Source: Marasmius tenuissimus (taxonomy: Eukaryota; Basidiomycota; Agaricomycetes; Agaricales; Marasmiaceae). From it: a stretch of DNA of 64,000 bases. This document shows positions 49,403-61,089 of this stretch, piece after piece. Each line of letters opens with the position of its first letter. Within the stretch, counting starts at the first letter, position 1. Made by a program: the position numbers and the translations under genes. The stretch covers positions 62,001-126,000 of the forward strand of contig JAQOTA010000059.1 of NCBI GenBank assembly GCA_029532415.1. The letters are read 5' to 3'. Under the pieces are notes generated by a model. The model had not been told where the DNA came from, did no database searches, and saw only the letters and a program-made list of their open reading frames with translations.

Positions 49403-50169
49403 ATGCATTCAGACGACCTTGTTCCCAGCGAGTGAGCTATTTGTCTGCTTCTCGGGACCAGTCTTATGATAGCGATCTTGATATCCCATCTTCCTAGGAT
49501 CAAGACCAAAGCGGAGTTTTGGACTCATGTTACCACGCAGTTACAGTACCTCTTAGATGGCCAACGCAATTGGGTGAGCAATCAAATGCGTTGCTGGGTC
49601 CCTATGTTGATCATGATCAATCAGGTCACCAACACGGCTAGCGCATCTTCTCTCATCTACTATTCCCTACAAGCATTCCCCGCCTATTTCGGCACAGATC
49701 AGAACAAGGCCGTAAATTGGGTTGGTAAGTACACAATATGATTACTTGCGACTCAACCGAATGTTCACTGGCTCCAGGAGTCTACGTGGACTCGAGATAT
49801 TTTCCGCCCACAACTGCTGATCCATCGCAAAACCAGCTTTTGTTGGGACCGTTCTGTGGCAAGCCCGCGTGCATGCTGATCAACACCACCACCACGCCGG
49901 CACGACCGCATCCTGGAGTTTGCGCGGATGGCTTCATACACGCCAAAAGCCTCCTGGTTCCAGACGTGGAGAAGTATCCGGGACACATCGCGTGCTCTGC
50001 TCTCACAAGGAGTGAGATTGTCTGCCCACTTTTCGATGGGAATATCCCGGTCGGAGTCCTCGATTTGGACTGTCTTGCCCTTGAAGGATTCGACTCGGAG
50101 GACCTTGCCGGCCTCGAAAGATGTGCGGCGCTGATCTCTGAATCTTGCGATTGGAAACAGACTCAATAG
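49403..50169 (+). CDS. free methionine-R-sulfoxide reductase (GAF domain)
   Basis: GAF-fold enzyme reducing free L-methionine-R-sulfoxide with thioredoxin. Exons 49403-49431, 49498-49573, 49625-49724 and 49778-50169 give 198 aa. Motifs in order: EIKTKAEFWTHVTTQLQYLL, ASSLIYYSLQAFPAYFG, AVNWVGVYV, LLLGPFCGKPACMLI, PGVCADGF, VPDVEKYPGHIACSALTRSE, IVCPLFDGNIPVGVLDLD. The Cys residues in GKPAC, GVCADG and HIAC match the three conserved Cys of fRMsr, so it should be catalytic rather than a mere sensor. It shares a 188-bp promoter region with the glycolipid transfer gene. Confidence 0.92.
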
Positions 50170-52936
50170 ATCTTGACCCAACTATGTCCTGAATACCCAA
50201 GGCTTGTGTACTCTATTGTATGATCAAGAGCAGATCTAACATCGAATGTGGTCGCCAACGATCATGTCTTCTGATATCAGACAAGTCGTGGAGCACGACC
50301 ACTTAGAGGGTAACTTGGTTCACGCTCTGGAAACATTCTTTCGAGATCTGTATCTCTGATGAAGCGAATTTGTTACCACCTTCACCACAAGTACGATGGG
50401 CAATGACCACGCCTCCACGTTGAATTCAGTCTTCTTCACCGTGAAATTCGAATCGGTCGTTGTCCAGTTCGGGATTATTGACAAATGGTCAATGAAAGGT
50501 ATGTTTGCCCGATGAATTTGACTAGAGCGGGTCTGGGCGGGTTGGGCGGCTTGCAACATTGGCCATAGACATGGGACCGTCACGGCGGGAGGCGGTCTCG
50601 GACTGGCGACAGGTCGCGCAAGATTGTGGCCCTGCTCGTTTCGGTGCCACCTCTTGGCCGACTCAACCCTGAGGGAGGTAGTTTCTAGATCAGCTCCTTA
50701 GGGCGCATGAACCTACCAATATCAAACTATCAAGACGGGAAGCACGGTAATGGAGATGCCCGCTCATCTTTTCCCCGGTCGTTTAGCCGTCACCCGAATG
50801 GAAACGTGGGATGGAGGGCGGGGGTTGTTCTTTAAGTAGCCCTCTAGCCTCCCCTGGCTTCGATGTTCCAGCTGAAAAACGGAAACCGTTTGCCACGCAT
50901 GGATGCCAGTAAGAATAATAATCCTGAGCCAATTCAACAGTAGAACGAATTCTAACTCCCAGCGGGAGCGGACTCCAACCACCTTTTTCCAACCGATTCT
51001 GAATATGCGGGTAGAGTAATTTGCGCTCTGTCCTTCTAGATTTAGGTCTCTCTTAGACAAGTGAGCAAGTCCAAACCATAAGCGCACAAGAGAGCTTACA
51101 CTCTGAAGACCACTCGGAAGTTCAAGAAGCGTGTTCAGAGCCTGAAGCGCGTGCGTTCTTGTGTACTTATACTTCGGAGCATATCAGTATTATTCCCGGA
51201 TTACAGACACATAAGATTCTGCCGCCTAAATGGAACCTTACGCGCAAGAGAATCAGATGGGGTCCTTCGTCGATTAGTGCACAAAATTCGTGCCACTGGA
51301 CATCCCTTACGTGTGGCGCGCACTAGAGCCCCAAGCTCGGACGTGCTAGTAAGCTCTGAGGACTCTGTGGCAAACCCACGGAAGAAACTCCCACTGCGAG
51401 CCTGACAATCGCTTTTAGGTGAAGATTGTTGTCTGCGAATAATTTGGTTCGTTATATCTTCTGCGAGGCCACAGGTTTTTATATTTTACCCTCGCTGACT
51501 CGGATTGTTGTTAAGTTACTGTTGAGTGAGCTTTGGGCTTGAGGGTCAATTTTGAAAAAACAATTGGTTTGGATTTACATAACTATTTACCTCTTTATCT
51601 CTCTTGCCGCTATCGACGACGTCCAGCGTGCTTTGACAGTACCATTCAACGGAATTCGCCGTTTATACTCGGCCAAAAACTTCTTTAATCACTGCAGACC
51701 GAGGGTGTACAATCGTCAATGCTTCTCAAGATTACTCGACCCTGCGAAATCGTGTAGATGCCATCTATCTAGTATACTCCAGCCCTCTCCACCTCATCAT
51801 CCTACGCGACGAGCAAGGATCTCATGTGTTTCACATATCGACTTCAACACGTTATCTTCCCGCGAATACATGGTGATTATGAAAATCCCGCAATAAATGT
51901 GCTCGAAAGCTTTGTATGCTCGCCAGCAAAACGGCACCGACTCGCGACAAATGAAACTCATATGCCAGCTGTAAAGCTAATTTCTACGTGGTGGTCTCGA
52001 GGCTCACCTCGGGAAAACCTGTACGCTTTACTTGAAAGCCACCCGGCTTAATCAACCTATTTGAACTCAAGATCCAAGATACCCGCATGTCCCAGCCCAG
52101 GCAAGTCAACGTACCAAAGTCCTGGGTGACTCCGGAGAGCGGTATTGATCAGGGTCTCCGTTGTCTTGCAATTTGAAGTCTTTTCTAGGCGCGTCGAGCT
52201 CAACGTCTCTCGTCTCCACACGCCGATCAACAAAGCGATTCTAGAAAACCTCGAGTTGTTCACAGCGTTCCACTAGGTTCCACCGAACCTAACGGACAAC
52301 CTCAGGTACCAAGGGACTGATGGACAAGTCCACCGCTCCTTTGCACGGATCTCACGGAAACCTTATTATCCCCAGTTAGATTTCCCGCGGCCCACAATAT
52401 TATGACGGCCGCTCAATATTCTTGATAACTTACTTCCTCGAATTCAAACCTTAGTAAATCTTCTTTCGAGGACTAGGTAACCTCTTCTTGTCTCGGGTGT
52501 ACTCACAATCTCAGAAGCAGCCCCGGCCGTAGGCGGTCTGACAACCTACAGTCCCTCTGAGTCAAGGAACTCAATGATCTCAATCAAGATCTATCTCTAT
52601 TTCAGGTAGGCTGATTGTTTTATCGCATATTCGCCTCGAATCTGGGCGTCGCGGTCTGTTGTTGGGCGTCATCTTTCATGGACCATCTTTTCTCATCATC
52701 CCGTGGGTGGTAACCCCATCACACTTCCCGGCACGCCTATAGGTTAATTATGATCAAAAACTAACTACTTATTCGCTGCCCACCCTTATCATCTACTCGG
52801 CGTGGGGTCTTTAAAAGGGCGTCCTTTAGCGTGGCGCCTTACCCCTCTCTCCCCGGTAGTTCTGCGGCTGTGTCCGACGAGTTACCATTTTTTAAGCCCT
52901 GCTCTCTTCTACTCTTCCACTTCCTACTTCCACCTC
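50170..52936. other. 2.8-kb gene-free stretch upstream of the first Gti1/Pac2 gene
   Basis: No frame with recognisable motifs was found on either strand. A hydrophobic-starting frame at 51552-51896 begins with TTG, not ATG. The right end has tttaaaag at about 52810 as a possible weak TATA element. The length suits a large regulatory region of a developmental regulator, but no specific site is identified. Confidence 0.4.
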
Positions 52937-53912
52937 ATGCAGCGACCCACAATCACCGTCTTGCGTATCCGCTCAACAGCGGACGCACATGTTATCTTCC
53001 ACGCTGTTTCTCTCAATCTCCTTCCCATCGTTTCCCGCCGCCTTGACACGGAAGAGCGCCGATCTATCTCTTCTGGGTGTGTATTTGTGTGGGAAGAACG
53101 AGGATCCAACGCCGAAGCAACTGGGGTGAGTCGAGTCTGAGGTAGGCTCAGCTCTGGCACTGACCTCTACCCTAGCTCGGCATTGAACGATGGACAGACT
53201 CGATAAGATGGGGTCCAAGTCGGGTCAAAGATGTCAGTACATTGTTCTTCGATACGAGATGCCTGCTCACGTCGCCTGTGCTAGGATTTTCTATTCTACC
53301 ACGAGAAAGAGCCTGAGCCCACCGAGCTGGAGCTGCTGAACGGAGCGTCAGTGGTCTTGCCTCGCCGCTTTATCTTGCGCTTACGATCGATATACAGAAA
53401 ATCACACTCTGTCGGCCGAGGATGTTTTAGAGAGAATCTCATAAAACAGACTTACTCCGTGTACGTGGAAACCCCTCGAGGAAGACGTAAATGGCATCTC
53501 AGTGCGTCCGAATTTTCCCCTGAGCCCTAAGCTAAGCCCTAAACTGATATGGTTTCTCCTGCTAGTTGCCTATTTCACATACGACTCGCTTGACTATCTT
53601 CGGACCATCGACGACATCCCAACTCTTGCAAATCTACATGTTCCACCCGGAAAATACAAAACTGCGCGGTCGGTGAAGCGGAGACCTGAGTCCGGACGCG
53701 ACATGATGCCTTATAATCTACCCCACCCAGTGCCCTATCCGTCTTACTCCCCTTCACCGACGCTGGAAGATAGGCGGCCGCGATCACACTCGACGTCTAG
53801 TCACGGTTCTGACATTCTAGCCCCCCTCGCCTACTTGGAAAACATCCCGCCGCCGAGGAGACATCCACTAGACGAGGAAGCCCTCATGGCCTTCTCCTCC
53901 TCAACTACATAA
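52937..53912 (+). CDS. Gti1/Pac2 (WOPR) family transcription factor, copy 1
   Basis: WOPR regulators (Wor1, Ryp1, Gti1, Pac2) are fungal DNA-binding switches of morphology and development. Exons 52937-53125, 53176-53232, 53285-53346, 53398-53501 and 53566-53912 give 252 aa. The first WOPR half reads VLRIRSTADAHVIFHAVSL, VSRRLDTEERRSISSGCVFV and WEERGSNAEATGLGIERWTD, then IRWGPSRVKDDFLFYHEKE. The second half reads LIKQTYSVYVETPRGRRKWH then IAYFTYDSLDYLRTIDDIP and VPPGKYKTAR. The tail after the domain is only about 90 residues, Pro/Ser rich. The intron between the Gly of ATG and LGIE is absent from copy 2. Confidence 0.94.
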
Positions 53913-56453
53913 CCCGCGCAGACCAACGATGACTCAACCCCTCCCACTTACGTTAATCGCAGTCTACGGTCCGGTCATCGTTGAAGCCATGCAAAACACG
54001 ACGTCGACGGCCTTCGGTGGACGATCTACTCAGCTAATCTGGTCTTGATGTTCTATGGTTACCCACCGGCTCCATTGGTGGTAAAATGCAACCTTGCTCT
54101 GCTCCTTGCTTTCATACTCGCATTTCCTACCTCTCTACGACGAGTTGTACAATAAATTTATTGACGAACACTCCATATCCCTGCTTTATATGTATCAGGA
54201 TACAAGTGTCGACTCCTTGACCTCGGGCTCGGGTTTCCGTTCTTTTTGTTTGGGAAAGCTGGATGTACATAACTTATATGCCCTCTCCGTTTCCTCTCCT
54301 TTTTCGTAGACTTCTCCGCAGTCTGTATTGTATACTCTGTTTTCGCTTGAATACCAGTTCATCGCCAATGACAAGCATCTTACCACCTTCGCCGCTCTAC
54401 GTTCCAGACTCCAGCGCCTTCACGGGCTCAGGGAGGCCCGGCTGTAGTCCCCGTCTTGAATCATTGATAGAATCTTCATTCACTGCTAACTCAAAAAAAA
54501 TTCACCTGGCACTGTCGCTTTGAATGGGACCGCCGGCCGTGTCGGTCAGCTCTTGAGGTACCAGAGACGATCAGTCGCCGATTTTCTATTCTCTACAGAC
54601 GAGGGAATGTTGGGTTCTGTCAAAATTACCGGTCCGTAGAACCCGCGAGAACAGAAACAACGTATTCCTATTCAGCTTTCTCAATGCAAGTGTATGTATA
54701 TAGGGCTAGATCGACTCCCACAGGTGGGTTTTTTTCACAGCCATGGAAGGTTCTTCCTGATAGTGGCGTGTTGGGAACAGACTATCCATATACAGCACAA
54801 GCACAAGATGATGTAGGGTGCTATACATCTAATAGATCTACTATAGCACCCTACCGCGCGTGGTGCGACAAATACAGCACGTCGAAGAAGTCTGTGCTTT
54901 GGTGTGCATCACCTAGGATGTTGGGGGCTTGATGTCAGTGATCGTCCTTTTGTTCATCTTTGTGGAGTAGAAGAAGAAAAGCTTCAATCAGAGCCGGTGA
55001 CCAACCCAAGTACACGGCCTACGGGAGCGTGAGAGCCCGAGAGTTCGGTGGCTGAAGTGAGTTGAGTTCGCCGTACATACGGTCTAACCTCTCAAGCAGC
55101 GCATAAGCAATCTTCGCCACAAGATGGCCACAGAGACGGTTCCCAAGTACAACCGTCAGATTATCACAGTCCAATTGTAGAAAATATAGAGGAGATACCC
55201 CTCCTCGGTCCGGAGGCCCCTCAAGGACGCTAGGCAGTGAGTATCGCAAGAGACAAACGGATCCATGCCGTTCCCAGTCTTTAATCTCAAAACGTAAGTT
55301 GCATTACAAGCTTTTCGCCCGATCGACGCATGGGGCCAGGAGGGGTCAGGATTCAGTAAAGGCATTATTCTATACATACACGACATCACCGTCAGCCAAT
55401 CGTCAGCATTCAGATCGAGAGCGGTTCCGGGATGGATGCAGGAGTGAGGATTATGTACTTAGTCATTACATTCCTGAATGATACGTATGACGAGAGCTTT
55501 GGCAAAAGGTTGAGGACTGCAGGATCGTAGGAAGTTGTCCATATATGGATGGGAAAAAGGGAACAGTGTTGGCTGCCTGAAGGAACCTAATTCAGCCCAT
55601 GTCAAGTGATCGAGTTATCAAACAGGCTTAGGGAGGGTGGCCATTGCCGGTCGAGTTTCTCAAGCACCCAAGCCTTGCGACGAGAGGAAGGCGAACAGAC
55701 ACTCCACAGACACTCCTTACTTCATCGGGTCCCCGAACGACATTGGCATGTTCATGGGCGATCTTCTCCCTCAGAGGTCCCTCAGAGCCTGTTTTCCGAC
55801 AAGCTCAAAGCCTGTGGGGATGCTGAGTGGCCCATCACCGGCATAGGCCACGTGGAATCGTGCATGTGCAACCGAAGGAACTCAGACTGGAAGATTCCGA
55901 GAACCTGAGCAGTTTTCTGGGGTTTCGAGCGGCATATAAGTGCCTGTAAGCGAACCCTGGAAATGTCACGAACCGCTTAGGAATAGATTCTTGAATAGGC
56001 CTTGATATATGAGCACGATGTTGTCCACAGTCTTTCCGCTGAAAATGGGCATAGACAGGGGCAGCAGTGAGTTGCAGAAAGGCGAACCAGACGAGCGCAC
56101 CAGAGGGCTCTAGCTAGTCTAGAGAGAACGGCGATGAGCGCGTCAAGTTGATGATGGACAGAACGTCCTCGCTTGACACTGGAAAGACTGGCACATTATA
56201 TACCTTGAAAACAAATTTTTAAGGTGTTTAGAGTTCGCGCAGTAGGGAGATCAGGTGAGATTGAATCATAGATCGCAGATGAATGGGGTTGGTTCGTTGA
56301 CCCTGACCGCCTGGAGTGTACGTACAGTTATACCGCAGTGTGAATGAATGCAATGAACCAAGTCTGGATAGAGAGTTTATGATCTCGTCGACATATGCCT
56401 TGACTTCTTCCTCATCCTGTTTTCCATAGTGTCCTTCCTCAACAGCTTCGAAA
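53913..56453. other. 2.5-kb gene-free stretch between the two Gti1/Pac2 genes
   Basis: Apart from a perfect hairpin at 54813-54854 there is no recognisable element. Frames at 54263-54523, 54684-54932 and 55606-55908 have no motifs. The left part likely contains the copy 1 3' end (aataaa at about 54151); the right part should be the copy 2 promoter. Confidence 0.4.
54813..54854. repeat. perfect 13-bp inverted repeat (hairpin)
   Basis: Arms gtagggtgctata (54813-54825) and tatagcaccctac (54842-54854) are exact reverse complements around a 16-base loop. The loop itself contains atcta-a-tagat, a further 5-bp palindrome. No flanking target-site duplication is obvious. It could form a cruciform or RNA stem, be a regulatory palindrome, or be the core of a small transposon remnant. 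Confidence 0.7.
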
Positions 56454-58351
56454 ATGCTTCACATGCAGCAGCCAACATGCACGAATGTCCGTATACGATC
56501 GACAACCGACGCACACAAGATTTTCTATGCGGTTCAGCGAGGGACCTTGAAAATGATAACACGACGGTTAGATGCAGACGAGAGACTGGCCTTGGCTTCA
56601 GGTTGTGTTTATGCCTGGGAGGAGAGAGGTCCACATACAGAGATAACGGGCTTGGGCATCGAACGGTTTACGGAGGGTCGACGATGGAGCCCATCTCGTG
56701 TTCGCGACGTGAGCTATCATTTCGAATTTGTCCTTGTTGTCGACAGCGACGACGAGCTCACTCCATACATTAGGAATTCCTCTTCTACTACGAAAAATAT
56801 TCGCCTGACACTCAATCAAGGTTCGAATCCGTCCAACTCTTAAAACCTTAAAATGCCGACCCGCGATGCGTTACGTTTTGCAGCAATTCTGGGGAAAAGC
56901 AACAACCACCTCGAGACTGGGACCCTTTGGTCAAGCAGACGTATTCTGTCTGGGTAGACACGGAGAAAGGCAAACGGAAATGGCATCTTAGTGAGTGCAC
57001 AGAGCAGATGCAACGGCAGAGGTCTCATATCGTCGTGTTATCTCTAGCTGCTTATTTCACGCAGGCTACCGTCGACCAGCTGGGGACTGTCGACGATATT
57101 CAGGGAGTAGGGAATCTGAACGTTCCAGAAGGCCATTTCAAGAGTACGAGGGTAAAAAAGGGCAACATCAAAGCAGAGGAGACTGTCCCTGCACCACCGC
57201 CGGAGCCGACCAAACCTACCAGTTCACCCTCATCTACTAGTCGAGCATTTGCACCCTTTCCTGTACCCAGCTCCCCGTCGACACACAGAAATCAGTCTTC
57301 GACACCGTCGGTAACCATGTATCAGCCATACCCGACCTCGTATACCCAATTTCACCCGCCAGCACAACAGAATACGAGTCAGCCGCCCTCTTCAAGTCGT
57401 TACGTTCACTTGGCCTCAGGAACGGGCACCACATCCTCAGAATATCAAGCCTCGCCTCCCATTTTACCCACTGGATCACAAGAACAAAGAGCCCTGCGGC
57501 TGACGATACCGCGCACACCATCCACAGTATATCATCATCCTCAACCTTATTCCTCCACTCCCATTTCACCTGAGCAACAACACCATTCCGTCACTTCTCC
57601 GGTGTACAGCTCTACTCAGTCCCCGACACAGGCTTCGCCTCGGAGTCCTCAACAACCGTCATGGTATACCACGTATCACCAGAAACCGCCCCACGATGTG
57701 ATCCCAAACCCTCCGCCAGCACACCCTTTGAGACAGTACAGTTCTAGCTCCCCGGACGCAGCCGAGCCACCACCGCCCGCGTCACCCTACAACGTGGGCA
57801 CTCAGCAGCCATACATGCCACTGACATATCACACACCTACGCCAATACGACCGATATCATCCGAGGCTTTATCGACTTCATCATATCCTCACACCGCCGA
57901 CGTGCCGTCCACTTCTGTGCTTGATCCGAGCGCCCAATATACAACTCCTCCTGACGCTCAAATACCACTCCCACACCTCTCTTATCCTGCCGTCCATCAT
58001 TCACGACAGCACGTGGAGCAATTTTCAAGGCCATCCACGAGTCATTTTCGTGAACATTCCATTCTACCCTTTCCGGAGCTGCACAGCGCTTCTCCAGCCT
58101 CGTCTGCATCTGGAGGGTCCGGTGGCTCAGTCTACTCGATGGTCGATGCCAGTGGCGACCCTTTGAGTTTGAACCAACCGGTATATGACGGCCATTCACA
58201 TCATTCACCGGACAGAGATCCCGAACACGGTAATCGAGGATTAGCGCCCTTAGGCTTCTTGAAAAGACCTCATCCGTATCGACGACACCCAGGTGACGAT
58301 AAGGCTCTTCGATTACTGGCTAGGCGTAATGGTGGTGAGGTGGAGACGTAG
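56454..58351 (+). CDS. Gti1/Pac2 (WOPR) family transcription factor, copy 2
   Basis: Exons 56454-56708, 56774-56820, 56884-56990 and 57048-58351 give 570 aa. WOPR motifs: VRIRSTTDAHKIFYAVQR, ITRRLDADERLALASGCVYA, WEERGPHTEITGLGIERFTE, WSPSRVRDEFLFYYEKYSP, LVKQTYSVWVDTEKGKRKWH and AYFTQATVDQLGTVDDIQ. Three introns sit at the same codons as in copy 1 (before EFLFYY, after the short linker, after WHL), so the two genes are paralogs in tandem. The roughly 400-residue tail is rich in Pro, Ser, Thr, Tyr, Gln and His, as in activation domains, and ends with a motif shared with copy 1. A second ATG lies three codons inside. Confidence 0.94.
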
Positions 58352-59820
58352 ACCTCCACGACTGCGATGCGCCTCCCACTTGACTCATGAGGTTACTGTT
58401 ACCCATCCTTGTACATTCTTTTCCCAGACGTTTGTATTTTTACACAGGAACTGAACATTTTCATCTCCTGATCCATCGCATTTCTTGATCTCTTATATTC
58501 AGTAATGTACATTTCTTTTGCGACTAGAATTTCACCCCAATGCATTCGCTTTGTTCTATATTGTCGTCTGCTGCTCTTGACCTTTGGACTTTCTTTCGGT
58601 TGTGTGTACATTGGCCGTCTACATGATATTGCCCGTTTTGGAATCAACGTTATGGTACAACTATCTCCTGAATGCCGGTTATGTGTTTAACCAGCGGTTC
58701 CGAAACTATCGTCCTTTGGGTATTTCCTCATAGTAACAAAATATACGCATGTAAAACTCTGATAGATCTGGCGACAATTTCCGGGGCCATTCATTCCAAT
58801 ATTGTTGTACCTCATCGCGGTAGAACGGGCGGCTCGCAACTCGCTTCCACACCTATGTACACATCCTCCCATACACACCAACCGTATGTACTGCTTTGGC
58901 CACCTTGAACTATGTTCGACGGCGGGAAGTTCAGGGGGGTCGGTAGGTAGGTCGGGTGTTGCGATCCACTCGCTCATCTACTCGTAGTTCATTTCACTAG
59001 GTCCACATACGCACAAGAACGGGTCCACGGTCCCCGGACCACCCAGACAATGCCATTGTCAAGTAGTGGACCTACGGGGAAAGAGATTGTTCCTGAATCC
59101 CGGATTCCGGAGTTGATGAAGATTTTAAGTAGGTGTGTCCACAGTTACGACGACTATACACTGGTGAGTCGTGACTGAGAGTTATCGGATATATGATAGA
59201 TACACGCCGAGCAGGACCGTTGAAAGGCTGGACCCTCCCTCGAGTTTAGTAGCTTTCGGCCGTCGCACATCGTAGTGGAGACCTGAGCCTAAAGGAAGCC
59301 TAAAGGTTCAACCGTTCGATGGACGTTGAGGAGTCTTGGGACCTACTAAGCCGAAGATGATATCTTGAAACGAGCGACTTGTTAGTCCTTGTCAGGAGAA
59401 CCGAGGCTTCCGGAGCTTGCAAACGTTGACAAGTCTCTAATGTCAATCAGATTTAAGAATGATCACTTACCCCCAAATGTCTATGTGCTCAACGAGGCCC
59501 GAGGGTCGAGGATTGCAAGAGGATTGTGAACCGGCCACCCAGGGTCAGTTACCTTGAGTTACCCGGTCCGATCGCAGATTTCACCCCTCCGTGCATGCTT
59601 TCCTCGCTTTGACAGTAGTAAGTATGTACCATGTCCCATAGGAGCCAACGAACTTCTTGGTTTCGGAGTAGAACTGACGACTGATGGTAGGCATCGAGTC
59701 CGAGACGGATTGGACTCCGTGGCCGCGGTGGCTAGAAGTAAGTTTGAACCGAGGATCATCTGATTATCGATGCACACCGGTCTGTTTGCCTGTTTGCCTC
59801 TGGCCTCTCACACGACCACG
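58352..59820. other. intergenic between WOPR copy 2 and the PhzF gene
   Basis: Frames near 58505-58690 and 58672-58987 lack motifs. The left part is presumably the WOPR 3' end, the right part the PhzF promoter. A short direct repeat (gcctaaagg) occurs twice near 59288-59308. Confidence 0.4.
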
Positions 59821-60747
59821 ATGAGGCTGGCACGTAGTCTGGAGTACGACGTCCTTGATGTCTTCACTAATACCCCTTTCTCTGGGAACCCTCTGTCGAT
59901 CGTTTATATTCCAGAGGACGAAGAGGATATAACCCAAGCCCAGAAACAAAGCATCGCCAGGGAATTCAATTTCTCCGAGACTGTCTTCTTGCATCACATC
60001 CGAAACGGAGGCAGCCTTCAAGTTCCCGCTACTGGCAGTAGCTCGAAAATCGACATCTTTGATCCTTCTTCTGAGATCCCGTTCGCCGGTCATCCGACGA
60101 TTGGGACGGGGTGGATCTTACTGGAGTCCTGTCCCGGACTAGAGTCTATCTCGTTACAAACGAAGGCGGGTCTTGTACCCGTCTCTCGGGATCGCCAGGC
60201 CCGCAAAGTTAGACTGCGAGTACCGGTTGACTTCAAGTGTCACGGAGCGTATCACGATGCGGACATCAAACCATCGAGTCAGCTCATTTCCGAAGACTTT
60301 ATACGTGGGAAAGAAGCCCCAGAGCCAGTCGCGTCGATCGTGAAGGGAATGAGCTTTATGTTGCTAGAGCTCGCGGGTGAAGATGCGTTGGGTAGATTTG
60401 TACCGTCGTCACGGAAATTTACCGTTGGAAGGGAGGTCTTGGGAGAGTGGGAGGGTTTCACAGGGTTGTATCTCTATGCTGTCCTTCCAGACGGGAAGAT
60501 ACGAGCAAGGATGTTTGAAGGATCGATTGAAGATCCAGCTACTGGGTCAGCAGTTTCTACGTTGGCGGTGTATCTGGCGATGGAAAAGGGAGAAGGGAGG
60601 TGGGAATTCTCTATCACTCAGGGCGTGGAAATGGGGAGGCGTAGCGAAATAGAGGTAACGGTGGAAATGGGCAAGGATTCAACAATTCTCAGTGTAGAAC
60701 TGGTGGGGGAAGCGGTGAGCGTCATGAGTGGGAAGATATATGTCTGA
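59821..60747 (+). CDS. PhzF-family isomerase-like protein
   Basis: Intronless, 308 aa from ATG 59821 (MRLARSLEYDVLDVFTNTPF). An in-frame ATG at 59770 would add 17 residues. The family has two similar alpha/beta barrels facing each other. Visible signatures are FSGNPLSIVYIPED, REFNFSETVFL with the catalytic Glu, EIPFAGHPTIGTGWIL, and in the second half RMFEGSIEDPATGSAVSTLA. The last contains the DPATGSA active-site motif. Length fits the family (about 280-310). The bacterial namesake acts in phenazine synthesis; eukaryotic members have no proven common substrate, so none is assigned, and no phenazine genes lie nearby. Confidence 0.93.
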   Translation: MRLARSLEYDVLDVFTNTPFSGNPLSIVYIPEDEEDITQAQKQSIAREFNFSETVFLHHIRNGGSLQVPATGSSSKIDIFDPSSEIPFAGHPTIGTGWILLESCPGLESISLQTKAGLVPVSRDRQARKVRLRVPVDFKCHGAYHDADIKPSSQLISEDFIRGKEAPEPVASIVKGMSFMLLELAGEDALGRFVPSSRKFTVGREVLGEWEGFTGLYLYAVLPDGKIRARMFEGSIEDPATGSAVSTLAVYLAMEKGEGRWEFSITQGVEMGRRSEIEVTVEMGKDSTILSVELVGEAVSVMSGKIYV

Positions 60748-61089
60748 TGTTAGACACTGCTTGATCTAAATCGGGGAAGAAATAATGACATCCAGCGATT
60801 GCAACTCGCGGTTGTCATCACCTTCTCTGACACGCAATTACTGGCTGTTCTTGCAGTGATTTCTTGAGGTTAGGACCATCGCTGCTCTTTGTCAATGTAC
60901 ACAAATTATGTTTGATGTAGGCTACATCGAGGTACAATGTATATAGGATATTAAAATAGTGCAGGTACACGTGCAGGATTTCCGAGGGTTAACAACAATC
61001 ATAGAGGCTTCCGAGCGTCCGTGACAAAATTTCCTGGCGAGTCATTCAACAGTCGTAGAGAGGGTATATTGGGTATATATTCGGAGTGC
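60748..61089. other. intergenic, convergent 3' ends
   Basis: Between the tail-to-tail PhzF and small coiled-coil genes. The sequence is A/T-rich in parts (about 60900-60960), consistent with 3' untranslated and polyadenylation sequence. Confidence 0.4.

Noticed and set aside
51552..51896. 114-codon frame with a hydrophobic N-terminus resembling a signal peptide
   Set aside because: It begins with TTG, has no ATG nearby and no splice context.
50170..52936. Search for transposon or retroelement remnants in the gene-free stretch
   Set aside because: No reverse transcriptase, integrase or transposase motifs and no long terminal repeats were seen by eye.
53525..53542. Two CCCTAA units, telomere-like
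   Set aside because: Only two units, inside a WOPR intron; far too short for an interstitial telomere tract.
56821..56830. gttcgaatcc, resembling a tRNA B box
   Set aside because: It lies at the start of an intron of the second WOPR gene, and no A box or acceptor stem can be built around it.
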